Positions 13,401-26,700 are shown, counted from the first letter of the stretch. The stretch: 64,000 nt of DNA from Nemopilema nomurai (GCA_003864495.1 ML133439.1:307839-371838); one strand, 5' to 3'. The notes: generated by a model from the sequence alone, not told the origin. A program made the numbers and translations.

Positions 13401-13944
13401 TAGGTTAATGAGAATGATAGGCAGCACCATTGCTCCAGGACCTGCTTGCTCCAATAAAATTGGGTGGATGCAATAAGTATCCAGATGTTGCCCAGAAGCA
13501 ATTTTCAACATATAATTGCTAGAGACGAATAAATCTAACTTAGACTTTGCCTAAATTCTGATTTTTAAAGATCGTAGAAAGCTACAGATTGGCGGAGGAA
13601 TGTAGCAAGGCAAGAATGCTGTCTAGGCTTGGTTTCGTCGAGAAATTTAAAGCGCTCTTTACTTGCGCCTGATTAAACATATAGTCGAATCTTGAAGACA
13701 AAACATGAGACTGTTGGGAACCAACGTAAAACATCTAGAGGGTGTTATGGGAGATGGATCAGATGGTTAGATTGCAATAGCAGACTGACATTAGCAAATA
13801 GCTTCTTTTGAAGTGCAGTACTAAGACTTTTTCTTTAATAAAGAACTTTCCTATAATGCAGCATCGCGGAAGAAGTTATTTACGAATGCGATATCAAGAA
13901 ACAAAGCTTTTTGTCACCGTAAAATGTCAGGGTCCCTACAGGAA

Positions 13945-14102
13945 CTATGGTGTTTTATAATCAATAGGCATGTCAATTGTTTCTTCATCAGAGTCATAAC
14001 TTTGTTCTTCCTCAAACTTATAGTATGGGGTTTCTTCGCTCTGTTCAACTCTCAAATCCTCATGAAAAATTGTCAAGTTGGGCATGGTTGCCTTTAGATC
14101 TT
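13945..14102 (-). other. Out-of-frame acidic tail sequence just after the channel stop
   Basis: Right after the channel gene's stop the DNA stays open in another frame for 52 codons, rich in Glu, Asp and Tyr (contains EETPYYKFEEEQSYDSDEE), to a TAG at 13,947-13,945. The composition looks coding. The frame differs from the channel frame by two bases, at an ATATAAAA run. It may be a tail cut off by an AT slip, or a real 3' UTR that looks coding by chance. Confidence 0.4.
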
Positions 14103-17100
14103 TTATATCCATTCTTGCAAGTCGCCATCGTTCTTTTGTGTGTTTTTCTCAAGTTGTTGTGTCTGCAATGTTAGGTTCTCAACCATGTTATCAATAAGTT
14201 TGTCTGCTTCAAAAAACAATTTGTCTGTTTCCACGGGCTGAATGGCAATTTTTTTACGTCCTTTTGAAAGAAGAAAAATTCAACTGCATGAAAAGTATAT
14301 GGCATTAGGGTATTAGGATTAAAAAGTGTTACGGAAGCCTGTTAGATCACATAAGCATCTGATCCAACAGAAAACTTATTAACGACAATTCAAATCCAAC
14401 TAACTAAAAAGAAATATATTATCGTATAGTTAGTTTTTCTTTCTATAATCTGAACTTTGTAAAAGCTTTGCCGTTATCGTTACATCGTTTTTTTTGTTTA
14501 ATATTCATTGTAGTTCATATTTTTGCCAGCCATGAGTTCAGACATAAATGTCATCTGTTATAACGAGTCAAAAAGCAACAATATATAAGGCAATATAGTA
14601 TCATATATTCAGTTTTATTTCTCTAAATTGCACTTGATCAAAGCTTTTCGATTATCGCTACATTGATTTTGATATACATTCATTATAGTTCATATTTTTG
14701 CTAGCTATAAGCTTAGACATGAATGTTATCTGCTATAACGAATCAAAATGTAGCAAATCACCTAATGTTCAAGAGAAAAACCTGCAATCCAAGTTAAAGC
14801 ACAAGTTTACCCTTTAAAGATTGACAATTTAGAAAGTTATCTTACCCCTCGTGTGTCTAACAGCATCGTATATTAATCCGATTAGAACAAGGAAAAGCAG
14901 CAAGATGCCACCATACTTAACCAACATTGACGTAATGTCTGCATCTTTGGACAGTATGACTGGAATCTGCTGCTCCTGGCTAGACTCCTTTGACTAAACG
15001 ATCAAACAAAATGCTAGATTAAAACCAAGTTGCTTGTCATTAAATTGCTTCTGAAACTCTTGAATTTCAAATTTTTAATAATGCATGCTTGATCTTCAAG
15101 CCAAGCTTTCTTTGTACCGACGCCTCCTAATTTCATCAATCTTAAGTCGAACAGAGTTTGAAAATACAAATGCTACTAAAGAGATTCTGGAACTTTCTAT
15201 CTGTAGAAGGCAACATACAATGAGGTTAGTGCTACCTTCCGAAAAAGGACCCAACTTTTAATCATTTCGAGCAACATTTAACAAACTTGCATGATATCAT
15301 TGATGACGTATAGCATTCAATTCGAGTGTCTTCCTTAGATTTGAAAGTGGTTGCATAAATTTATGGACTTTCGTTCAATTTACATTGTGAACTCCGATTG
15401 ATCAGTATGTCTCTAAATAGTATACAGACATCATTATTTTTGACGCCAGACTCCAAGCTCTTTCGTCCCTTTGTGAAACCGAGGCATAGAACGAAAAAAC
15501 AATAGAAAGTTTACCTTAAATGATATGGTGTACTGTGCGATTTCCTTGAAGATGTTTGGCGAATTCTCTTTTACATATCGCTTCATGCAGAATTTCAGTC
15601 TTCGCGCCTCGCCCGCAAGAAGAACCCCATACGAGGCATCCACTGGCACCAGCTCATCGAACATGATATCTGGGTGCTCCAGTTGCTCCTTCATAGCGCC
15701 TGCTTCAAACGCCTCTATCATCACTTTAGTGACAGCATTGGACAGGAGCGAATTTTTGACTGTTGCCGCGTCTGTCGTGTTTCCTGGGAAAATCGACACC
15801 GTTTTCAGTTTAGGATTCCAATTAGAAAAGCGGACAGAAAACCACGGCATTTGTTTCGAGTTTCAAAAACTTTCAGATCCGCTTTAGTTTGGGCTTGATT
15901 ACTTCTGGTGACAGCGACATGAAGAAAATGACAGGGAATGTTGCAACATTGAAACGAGGCTCACCTGATACTGTCTTCTTTCTCAACTTTGTGATTGAAA
16001 TCATGAGTGTTTCATTAGAAGCCATTACCTGAAGACAAATGGAAAATTCCTTAAATTCACAGAGACTAGGCCATTCAAGAGGATTGTTAAACAAACTGAG
16101 CAATAAGTTATCACAACCAGAAATGGCAGTCCTTCTTTTGTCATGGATTGAAACAATAGCATGTCTTCACTTGGCTGTCGCTTCAAATCCTGATATATCA
16201 TTTCATATATACCAGCATATACCAATGCATATTCGCTCAGGCTTATTCGCTGCATTTATCAAGAGCCTTTAAGGTGCTAGTTTCGATACAGTCATCAAAG
16301 TTCTATTCAGCGATAAAGTTGTTACTCCAATAAGGATGACAAAAATACCATTTCATCATCTGCTAAAACTATGTACACTCCATTGAAGCTGTGAATAATT
16401 TTACCAAAGCACTGTAGTCTAGTTATTTGGAAGTTATTACCCATACCCAAGTTTTGATAATAGATCATAGGGAATATCTGGCTATGTATTTCCTGGTGTA
16501 TATCTGGCTGTTTATTTGGTGAGTATCTTGTCAGTGCTGGCATACCCTGCACTCATTGCCTGTTATTCTGGATCAGCATTGGCAGTGTATGAATAGCTGA
16601 TGGTCCTAAAGGGGGCTGTAATAACATGGAGGACTGAAGCCCTTTTGAGAACGATTCAAGGTTGCCCATCACAGCCCGCAAGGTTAAGGCCTCCCTCGTG
16701 ATGAATTATAAAAGCCTTACAGCTAACGACCGCGTGACATCACCCTGCCTTTCTGTTTGGCATCTTTCGATTCTTATGAAATTTTGCATGGAATTTAACG
16801 GAGTCTTTCCAGAATCTAACATGTTTTTTCTATTGGGTGATGTTATAGAATTAGAGTAAATAATAGAACCAAATGAGCTGTTCCTATTAAAGGTACAGCA
16901 ATCTTAAAGAAATTCCAAAGAATATCAATGCTCATGCAAGTAATATGTAGTTGTGGGTTCCATAGAAGCAATGGCAAACACTTTTTAATGTTCTGTGAAA
17001 AGCAAGACGCCAGATTTACATGCAATTCGATGCAAAAGTACATGCCAAAAACCATGAAAGTTTAGTTCAAAACAACATAATTTCAAAATCTCAAGAATAT

Positions 17101-20100
17101 CAATGAGTGACTGATGATAGCCAATTGGAATTGTTACAAAAGCCAACTGGATGAAATTTACGTTTAAACGATGTGTATCGTTTGAAATCATTCGAAAACA
17201 AAGCACATGACCTGTGTGCTATACTAATATATTGTTGTGTTTGAAAAACTGAAGACATGCTAGACGTGATTTAAGTGGAGAATTAACATAATTTCTTCTA
17301 AAGTGCACTCAAAAATGGCTCATCAGTTTAATTCTAAAGAAACATTTTTTAGACAGCTACTTAAAGAATGTTACAAAATGCCTTAGGTCATCATATAAAC
17401 AGATCGGAAATCAACTGACTTTTTCTGTTTTTGAGCCTGAAGATGCTGTTGTTGAGGAAATCTTGACTGTACTTGCAGTGAGTGAGTTGATGATGTGTCC
17501 TACGATCAAGCTGGTTATGACGATGCCCATGAGTGTCCAAGCAACTGCAAATATCCTTCCTAAAATTGTTTTAGGAGCAATGTCTCCATAACTAGGAAAG
17601 GAGACAAACATTCATTAAAAATGACTTCCAAATTATCATTAGGGTTGCAGTGCAATTCACTTTTGTAGTATGTATAACTGATCAATCGTGTTTCATGCAA
17701 ATACTAATCGTGTTTCATAGATACAAGCGTACAGAGTTCAGTCTTCTCGATTCAGTGCACAAACAGACAAATTTCAAACAAATTCTAGACAAAATCCTGC
17801 AAGGGAGTCAAGTCGGGTGATTGGCAGCCAGTCTTCAGAAGGGCGATGTCATTACTGATTGGTTGATTGACTGATTGGATGATTGATTGACTGATTGACT
17901 GTTATGTAATGACTGACTATTCGATTGACTGATTTGTTGATTGGTTGATATGAGAAGGAATTCAATGAATGATCTCATTGCATTTGTGTGAAACCCACCT
18001 GTTGTGGTCCAAAGCAAGTCACCAGCAATTTGCAGTAAAAAACGCAGGCCTTCAGAAGAAATTGCCACTCGAATACGGTTTATAGACAGTGTGAGGGTAA
18101 TGATGGGAAAAATATGAAAGCGTCACTAGCATCAAATTTGGGCTCTATCTGCTTTGAGATCTTCAGATATTTGAAAATGATAGCATCTCGATCAATAGCA
18201 AATATTAAAAATAGTCAATTTTGGGCCTGTTTTTGAGGGCGTCAATCAAGAGATGCGTGGTAAGCAGAGTATATAATCAGTGATAACCACGTTCTGGGAT
18301 TTCTTAATCTTGACTCTTGGATACTTATTTGCATCTTTATCATCAATGCAGAGAAAACTGATTAATTTCATGACATATTACTAACCCTGCTGTTGTCATA
18401 GTGATGAAAGCAAGCCAAATGCCACTGCCGGTACCACGGAAGAAGTCATCGGGAAATTCGTCTGTGTTATCGCCCCTTTCCTGTAAAAGAACATTTTCCG
18501 AGTTTGTAACAAAAATTGCTTCTTGGCCACCCTGATATCATCTTCAAAGTCTGTTTGCTTTCCAAACACATGACTCCTGACAAACAACTGTCAATCATTC
18601 TAGAAACTGACGATGTTCCAAAAAGAATAAGTCCTAAAATTCTGAACACTTGAAATCAAAGCATGGAATCTGATACGGTAGCAAGTTTCGCTAAAATTGG
18701 ACCTTCTTTTTTGGAACATTTTGATATCAAAATGAATACACATTAAATATTGAGCACCAAGTTAGAGAAATGGTCCTTTGAATGAAATAATCTCTGGTAC
18801 GTTGGATCTTTGACTGAATAGATAATTGCACAGTGTTTTGAGCTTTGCTGACCTCTATAGGGTGAATAGAAAATGTGCAGAAACATAAAAAGTTATTCCT
18901 CTCGTTTTTATCAACAAAATCATACAATGTCAAAAATCATTCTATGTCTTTACTTAACGGCTATAGCAATCTGTTTTAATGCTATAAAAATTCTTTGGTC
19001 AGCTAAGTGTCTTTTCTTTTTTATGCGTTGTGAACTTATTTGATAAGGCATTACCTACTAATCCCCTTCCCCCAAAAAGACAATATTGGTAATCCGTAAA
19101 TCTTGAAAAATTGTTGGGCTAGAAAATTAATCTTCGTTCTGCTGCATGACAGCATTATTTAAAGGGATGGAGGGCGGATGGATGAATGTGAGTGGAAGAT
19201 TTGCCACGGAGCTGCACCCTGCGAAGTTCGTGTTTCTGATAGGAGCGGACAACAATTACGTAATTGTTAGCAGATTCCATTGGATCAGCGACAAATACCA
19301 ATGAGAAAGAGAATCGTCACATCTTAATGTATAAGTAATAGGGTACGAATTTCAGAAGCACTATCGGTCCTTACTGATTAGTATTATAAAAACCAGGAAG
19401 CTTACCAGAAACCAGAAGACGAAACCAGCAACTATCATAGACAGGACCATGACCAAAAGCACTGTATACAACCCTAGAAGGGAGTCGACTACTTTGGCTG
19501 CTCCTTCGTTGCCGACTTCGGCTAGCGATGGCCTGCGCTTGAAGAACACCATGCCGGCTGAAGGGATAAATGGGACGTAATCGTACAGAGTCGCGTCACT
19601 TTCGGTCCATTCAACGTTTTCTCGAAATACAGGCAGGGATATGTGCGTGCCAATGAAAGCTGCGTCTTGCAATGAGCTTTTCTGCAGCTTCATCGCTTCG
19701 CTGTTTGAAGCATCGTGCGTCCAGTCCACGCTGCTCGGGCCTTGTCCGAAAGTACAGTTACCGCAGCACTCACTAACGGCCATGTCCACATACTTTGGGA
19801 CGATTCCGGATATTGAAGTGTTGCTGTCAACAATTGGTGGAAGTTTCAACCAAGCCGAGTTTAAAAGTTTTGGGCAGCGGCATGTCTCTGTGCAGAATTT
19901 CAAAAAGCGGACATTTATTTATAGGCTAATTGTTATGCAAAAAGCAGACAATTCTGAAAAGAAAATCATATCCATTAGAATGAAATCAACAAAGAATTCA
20001 GTCATGAACAAATGTGAGAAAATTACAAGAACTCATTTTTGTTGAATCTTAGTTGTGTGCTTATTCAAAAACAATTTGCAGAAAAAATTTTTAAATTGTA

Positions 20101-22139
20101 CCTCAAGCTTCATAACTAACACGTGAGGGCTATCATAGCTAAGCTGCTGAAATCACCTGATTCTTTCTCTGAGCAAGTCAGAAGTGCTAAAGGGCAAGGA
20201 GGAGGGCAAGAATGCTAAGTACTGGGTTGTAACTAGATTGGATCAACTGATCAAACTTTATTAAGGAAAAGCCTTTGTATTATTCTAGACAACATCAACT
20301 GCTGTAAATTCTGTTCTTTTTGAAGGTTTACAACGAAAAATAGCAAGGTCTACATCAAGAACATCTTATAACATTTTTGCACTAGTTAGAAATAGACCAC
20401 TAATGGTTAGTCAATAATTTAAATCTAAATATTTTGGCAATTTCTTTGTGAATATAGAAATGGAGATTGGTTAACCTCCTTTTCCCATGACTTGTTGGGA
20501 CTCCGAGTCCTCCTTCAGTGAAGGCTGATATCATGACACCGTACGTTGTGAAGGGCACGAGGCCCTGGAGTTCTAGGCTTCTATTAGGCTCCAGGACCTC
20601 GATGTGAGAGATCTTGCCTTGGAACACTGGTACATCATTCTGCTCTATGGGCCAGAAGTGGACGCGATGACCGAGTACTTCCCCTCTTGCTACAACATGA
20701 CTTAAGTTGCCCCATTTCAGGGAGATCGCATGAAACCCGTAGTTGTCGTAAACTTCGAAGCTTGGTGCCGCAAGTGGAGCTACAATAAGATTTCTCATTT
20801 GCTTGAATGAAGTTTACTGAAATCAGTGATAGTTCAGATCACATAGGCAGTTTTGACCTGTTGGAGGTAGCTGTACAGTTAACAGGATACTTTCATAAGT
20901 GACTTGTTTTCTTCTAAAGGTCAAGATTAATTTCTAGGTTTATAAATTAATAAGATTTGTATTATAGATTTATAGACAAAATTATAATGCTAAGTTGACT
21001 AAAAATTGGTGCAATCTCTCGACTTTCCCCTGAAAGCATCAACGGATGGAAATAAAAGCAACTTTTAGTAATAATGAGTCGAAAATAAGGTCCTATGGTG
21101 CAAATTAGACTATTCGGAGCTTCCAATAACTTTAACAGATTGGAAGAGAAGCTATATATTATACGCTTATATAGTAGGCTATTATACAACGTATTGGTTA
21201 AGTACGAGCTTAAAAAAGCATATTTTTTTGATCTGTTAGATCTGTATCAAATTCACTACGCAATTTTAAGTAAAACGTTTGTAAATTTGAGAATAGTTTC
21301 TTATTTCCGAACCTTCTTGTTTGCAAGTTCCATTTATGGAGAAGGTTGGTCCAAGGCCTTGTGACGTCAGTGCACCGACCCGAATTTGGTACCAGCTGTA
21401 TTCTTTGAGATCCTCGATTTCTGTCTGAAATGTCGATGCGTTGGACCAACAATGAATAGGAAAAAGCATGAGCATAACAAAGATAAAAAAGGTATGATAC
21501 TATTGTGAACGATTGTACGGCATATGTAATTACAAAGAATGATATGAAATTAGTAATTGAATTAAAAAAATTTGGTAAAACATAGTAGCATCAAAAATAC
21601 TGAAATAATACTGAATAGCATCATACATTTTATAATGTGAATGATATAGGAATAGTGTAGCTTAATAATCGAAAAAGATTTGAGCAAGGCATTGTAATAC
21701 AAAGTTTTGTAAAATTCATAAAGAATTAAAAACAAATATGTGATTATGAAAATATATGATACGTGGCATTGTAGCGAAAGATTTTTTATATGAATAAACA
21801 TGTTTGAACATGAAGACATTATTTTATATTTCGAAACGGCTCTTATAAACGCAAAAATGTCTGCCAATAGCCATCCACTCTCTGCCAAAAGTTTTGAAAC
21901 ACTTGCTGTAATTTGCGCATCGTGCAATGTGCCTAATCCTCTCGCCCCACAAAAATTTTTCACAAAAGTGAATAATCCTTAAAAGATAAATGAAGATTAT
22001 CTATATAACTATGGCGTTACCTAACGATGCAACATTGCTTGAGGAGGACAGGGGCTGCAGCCACCAAGCAGACAAATAAATAAAACGGGGATGAAAATAA
22101 CAAAAGCCTCACGGTGTTCCAACTATTCTTGAAAGACAT
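14103..22139 (-). CDS. FN3-bearing ligand-gated channel, iGluR-like with K+-channel filter
   Basis: Exons read: 22139-22021 (signal peptide), an unresolved gap, 21424-21313 (C-terminal half of an FN3), 20779-20476 (whole FN3, LVPFTTYGVMISAF), 19887/19885-19406, 18480-18386, 17591-17420, 16028-15965, 15783-15515, 14993-14846 and 14260-14103. The 19.9-kb exon looks like ligand-binding lobe S1 (LPPIVDSNTSISGIVPKYV, later VPFIPSAGMVFF) followed by membrane helix M1 (LLGLYTVLLVMVLSMIVAGF). The next two exons join phase 2 to give the pore FITMTTAGYGDIAPKT and helix AVAWTLMGIVITSLIVG. Then come lobe S2 (VPVDASYGVLLAG), the last helix (GGILLLFLVLIGLIY) and a cytoplasmic tail with a possible coiled coil. 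Lobe-M1-pore-M2-lobe-M3 order is that of glutamate receptors; the filter is that of K+ channels, as in GluR0-type receptors. Animal iGluR motif SYTANLAAF is absent. From 19,406 to the stop all phases agree. The joins 22,021/21,424 and 20,476/19,887 are not solved. Confidence 0.72.
17850..17960. repeat. Degenerate GATTGA/ATTGACT repeat
   Basis: Interrupted tetranucleotide repeats of GATT/GACT type lie in the channel intron between the pore exon and the following exon. In one minus-strand frame they translate into an Asn/Gln/Ser-rich string, which is an artefact of the repeat. Confidence 0.75.
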
Positions 22140-23711
22140 TGTCCCTTGCTCTTGAAAAAGCTTGTATAATTTCTTATGATAAGAGAATTTTCCAGGGAAC
22201 ATATTACTTCACTTAGAGCAAATCAGTTTCAACTTTGCAGCAACCACACCTTGCTTTCTAACCTTGTGTGACCCGCAAAACATGAAGCATAAGACAAACA
22301 ACTTGCTTACCCTGATGTTCTTTGACTTCTGTGAGGTTACCCCCTAAGACGCTGAACATTTCCAGTGGCTTCTCTGTATTTGCATTTCAAAAAACATTAA
22401 GATTTGGAAAGCACCAATTTTACACACGCCGATGCCAGACTAAATGCTAATCTAATCATGGCATAAATGTAACTAAAATGCAGACATCGATAAAGAATCC
22501 AGCCATTCATAAAACAACGCACAAAGATTGTTTGTTACACACCAAGCCAATAGAATTCAAATGTTTAGAAGGACCTATGGTAAACATAAGAAGAAATGCA
22601 GCAAATATCATTGAGAAAAACTGTCTTTACGAGTTGCGAATTGTATTAGGGTGACTATACATTATGCTAGTTCATTCTCGCATCGTGTCTTTGTAGTTGG
22701 TAAATAGAGTCTAGCTTAAGCATATGGAGATATCAAGATATGATAATCCTCTAGCAAAAAAGCATGAGCAGCAACAGCAACATTACTAAAATAACGTCAC
22801 AATAGCGCACATGCGAGAAACAAAGAAGAAAAGCCTTAGACCTGATATTTATTTAAGTATTTAAACCTGATAACATAGAATGCATCTAATAAAAACGTAC
22901 AAGATATTAGCCGAGGTTTGAAAAGAATTCATTGAATAGAAGATTATGAACGTCAACAATGATTATTCTGAAACATATTTTTTTCCAAGTGATTCATAAT
23001 CATTATACCTTTATTATAAAAATTGCAATGGAAACAAATATTAATGATTATTGACTAAATTCAGTCATACGAATCCTTTGCCACAGATAGTCCATTGTAA
23101 TCACATTTAATGAATAATACATGGATGAAACTGATAAACACAATCATTTGAATTTAAAGCAAATCAACTTCTGAAAATTTTAAATACAGATAATGCAAAA
23201 ATATTATTGATGTGCACATTCAATAAATTAATCAAGTGTATCTTTGTTATTGTTCGTTATAACGTGAGTCAAAACAAAAACGAAACTTATATGTCAGACA
23301 ACCTCAGAAGCTCTCTCGCTCACTTGAGATATGCTTTGTATTTCTATCATAGCACCAACTGGCGATAAACATGCGCTTCAACCGAAATCGATAACGTACT
23401 CTTGTCGTAATAACAGTTAAATTTACAGTACAAGCTCAAAATTATACCAAGTGATGTTAAATTCCCATAAAAGATTTACATGAAATATATGCTAAGATCA
23501 AGCACAATGTACTGATACATGACAAATACATGTTTTAAAAGCTAGCACATATTGTTAGACACATATTCTGGAGAGTCTTTTGAATCTACTTATCAAAGCA
23601 AAAAATCGTGAAAAGCTTTAATATCAGTGTTGATACTATGGTACTTTGCTTCAAGTGTTTTGGATAACATCATATTGCTTGCTGATTCTCTTCATGCCAA
23701 CGTTTGAAATT
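22140..23711. other. Intergenic between PA14 gene B stop and channel exon 1
   Basis: Almost the same sequence as 180-1,751. By position it should hold the 3' UTR of PA14-FN3-PAN copy B and the promoter of the channel gene. I found no clear TATA box or coding exon. Confidence 0.6.
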
Positions 23712-26700
23712 CTAGCAAACTTCGTAGTATTGAGATCCTTCACTTGAAACGAAGTCATTGGGAAACGTCTTCATGTTGTTTTTGCTGATTTCACAAACGA
23801 GCGATGCGCTTTCAGTTGTCTTTATGTTAATAGAAGCACATTTACACCCACTGCCTTTGAGGGAGCATTGCCTGCAAATTTGGAAGCAATCCTCGACGGA
23901 GCGGACGGCAGCCCTCTTTGACACGTGCCGCAACAACGCCTTGTTTCTGAATTTCATATTGGTTACAAAAGCTGTAGGGGTCTCCAAAGTAAAACTGTTT
24001 GCTAGGAACAAAACAGATAGTTTGAAAATAATCAGATAATTGTGAGTAATCTTCAGTACGAAGTTCGAAAATTGTTCCCACATAAAAATTAGCTTTCACA
24101 ATACCAATATTTGGATATTGGCCCATCGCACACTAGAAATAATATTATCATCATGTTTATTTCTTATTAATATATTTTCTTCCAATGTGCAAAAAAATTT
24201 CACATCTAAAGAAATTGGTTACAAGATAGCATTTTTGTAATTCAGCTTCTTTTTGGTACACCTATTTAATGCAATATTGCACCTTAACACACATTTGGTC
24301 TTGCTCTATCGATAAAAGAGAAGCGCAAAATATGTGCTTCAAACCGTATACGAAAACGATTATTCACAACACTAAGATCGTTTTCTGAAGCTTAGAAAAG
24401 GTCCATTCACCGTCCACAACCTCCTGTTATCGTAAATAGAATGTAAATCATAATTAAGACAGGAATTGATGCCACAAATATTTTCTCCAAGACTCTAAAT
24501 TTAAATTCCAAATGCATTTCCAGAGGATTTCAGATATAAATGAAGATTTTTTCTACCATCTTCATATGCTTTGTATCTATCTTGTTAATGTTTTATATAC
24601 TACGAAGTTCATCAAATATCTATCTTACATGAGAAATCTAAAATATCGAAAGATGGTTCGCAATTCACCGTAGAATAATCGAAAAAGGTACTATATTATG
24701 AATTCAAAAAAGAAGAGAACCCCAGTGTAATATACCCTTCAATTTGCTGCAATTTGCAACCGAATTCTATTGAATATCGATGTGAAATGCAACTAAGAAT
24801 TTCATAGCATGTCCTTTGTATTCTGTTCTACGAGAACAGCCTCTTTAAGCCTAATTGCAGGGGACCTTGGTCGATATATTGTTCAAGCCCCATCCATCTA
24901 AATCATTTCCAATGCTGCTCACTTTTCTTCAAAGCCAGTCACCTTTTGTCGATCCTTAAAGGCCCATATCAATGACGGATCACGGTTTGGGCCACATTCG
25001 AAGGAGTTACCTTGGTTTTAAATGCACTTGTACCAATACTTCGAAATGTCAATTTTTTCTGATGAAATCATTACCGTATGCATCTGTCCTTATGTAAACA
25101 GCTTCACTGAATGGTCCTGTTCCGTGATTTGTCACTCCCGCAACTTTCACCGCGTATAAGGTGTAGTACTGCAGGTCACCTATCTCAACTCTGAAGTCTG
25201 ACGAACTCACATTGGTGGATTTCCAGTCCTCGCCAGAATCCTTCTTTCTGTATGTTATTTTGTATTGGCTGATGATTCCGTTGCGACCCTGTGCTGGAAT
25301 GGCACCCCACGTGGCGTAAATCTTAGTTGCACTCACGAAACCACCCCCTACTGCAGTCGGCGCCTCCGAAGGAACTGTAAAATGTTTAAGCGAATGATGA
25401 ATATTTTTGCATTTCTGATCAAGGCAAGTCAGTCAGTTTTCCAATTTATGTTCAGAAATCGATGGACAGCAGAAATCGGGGAAACCGATAATTTTTCACA
25501 ATTAGACCTAACTGGACAATGCAGAACTAACGATTTTCGTTGCATATTTAAGCAAGACAAGAGTGAAAATGTAATAAATTTAGCGGAAATTGCGATAAAG
25601 CACAAATAACATTATTTTGCATTCAGGCAGTGGATAATGGTTTGAAATAAGTAAAAACTGCAGTGTAAAAATGTGAAGTAAGTTGAAGTTATAATTATAT
25701 CAATGGGTCCCTACCATCTCCAATGGTTCGCTCGGTGATATTGACAGAAAAGATTCCAACTCCTTTTCCAGTGACACCGGCAACACTCATGTCATACTCG
25801 ATATATTTGTCTAGCCCTGAAATCAACGTAGCCTGGCTCGTCGAGTGTGCCGTCTTTGGATCGTCACTTTTGTCCTTTCGTTGGTACTTGACTTCATATG
25901 ACAAGATAACGCCATTCTGCAATGAAGGTTGGATGTCCGACCATTCAAACCTAATTGAGGTGGAGTTCACTGCGGTAGCAACCAAATTTCTCGGTGGCCC
26001 ACCTGGTCCTGAAGAGAAAAAACATTGTCACTTTGATTCTGTGATTGGCGAGATTTCAATGTACCTTGAATCAACATGCAACAATAGCAAAAGCATGAAT
26101 CTATTTTCTTTTCAAGTATTTCCAATCCCTCCTCAAATGGTATAGTTAACAGGTTTACCAAGGTAATGGTGAGTGCAATGTGAGATAGGCTGCGTTTGGA
26201 ACCAACTTTTTTATTCCACATCGTCCTTACCCACAACATTATGTGGTAGATAGGCCAGTTCTTTAACACCAACCTGATCTTGACGACTAGCTATTGATGG
26301 TCAAATTCATTAAATTATAAAGTTCACAACATTCTGCAATTTTCATTTGAAGACAAAAACGCATCGATGGATGAATGATGCACGTCTCCAAATTTAACTT
26401 CATTCTGATATTTCTTCAGGTGTAATACCGATACTTCTAGAAGCCAAGAGGATAATGGTTTTGGAGGAAGGAGGCGAAATGAGTTTACCCCCTGGTCTTA
26501 CGGCTAGAGAACCTTGACCGCAATATGAGCACTAGCAGGGGAAATGGGGGTTGTAAATATTCTTTTGCTCGAATTGGGAAGGAAATAATTTCCGTTGGTG
26601 CTTACTGTCTTCATCCGTTCTGAGACTCAGGACTGCACTCTTCACACCCTCTCCAACTGAGGTCTCTGCTGATAATTTGACATCATAAAGCGTCCAACAG

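Larger units (their letters stand above)
9850..14102. other. Intergenic; 5' flank of PA14 gene A, one zinc-knuckle ORF end
   Basis: Between the PA14-FN3-PAN start and the channel stop I recognise no gene family. A splice-acceptor-like TTCTTAACAG lies about 45 bases upstream of the start codon, so the 5' UTR may be spliced. On the minus strand at 10,259-10,400 an ORF ends CPTCGRS...HFKKCW-stop and is followed within 20 bases by AATAAA (10,243-10,248); it is described separately. From 12,240 to 13,940 nothing stands out. Confidence 0.5.

Noticed and set aside
15525..15887. 120-residue plus-strand frame
   Set aside because: Antisense of the channel's S2 lobe exon.
17835..18068. Asn/Gln/Ser-rich minus-strand frame
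   Set aside because: Produced by a GATT-type simple repeat.
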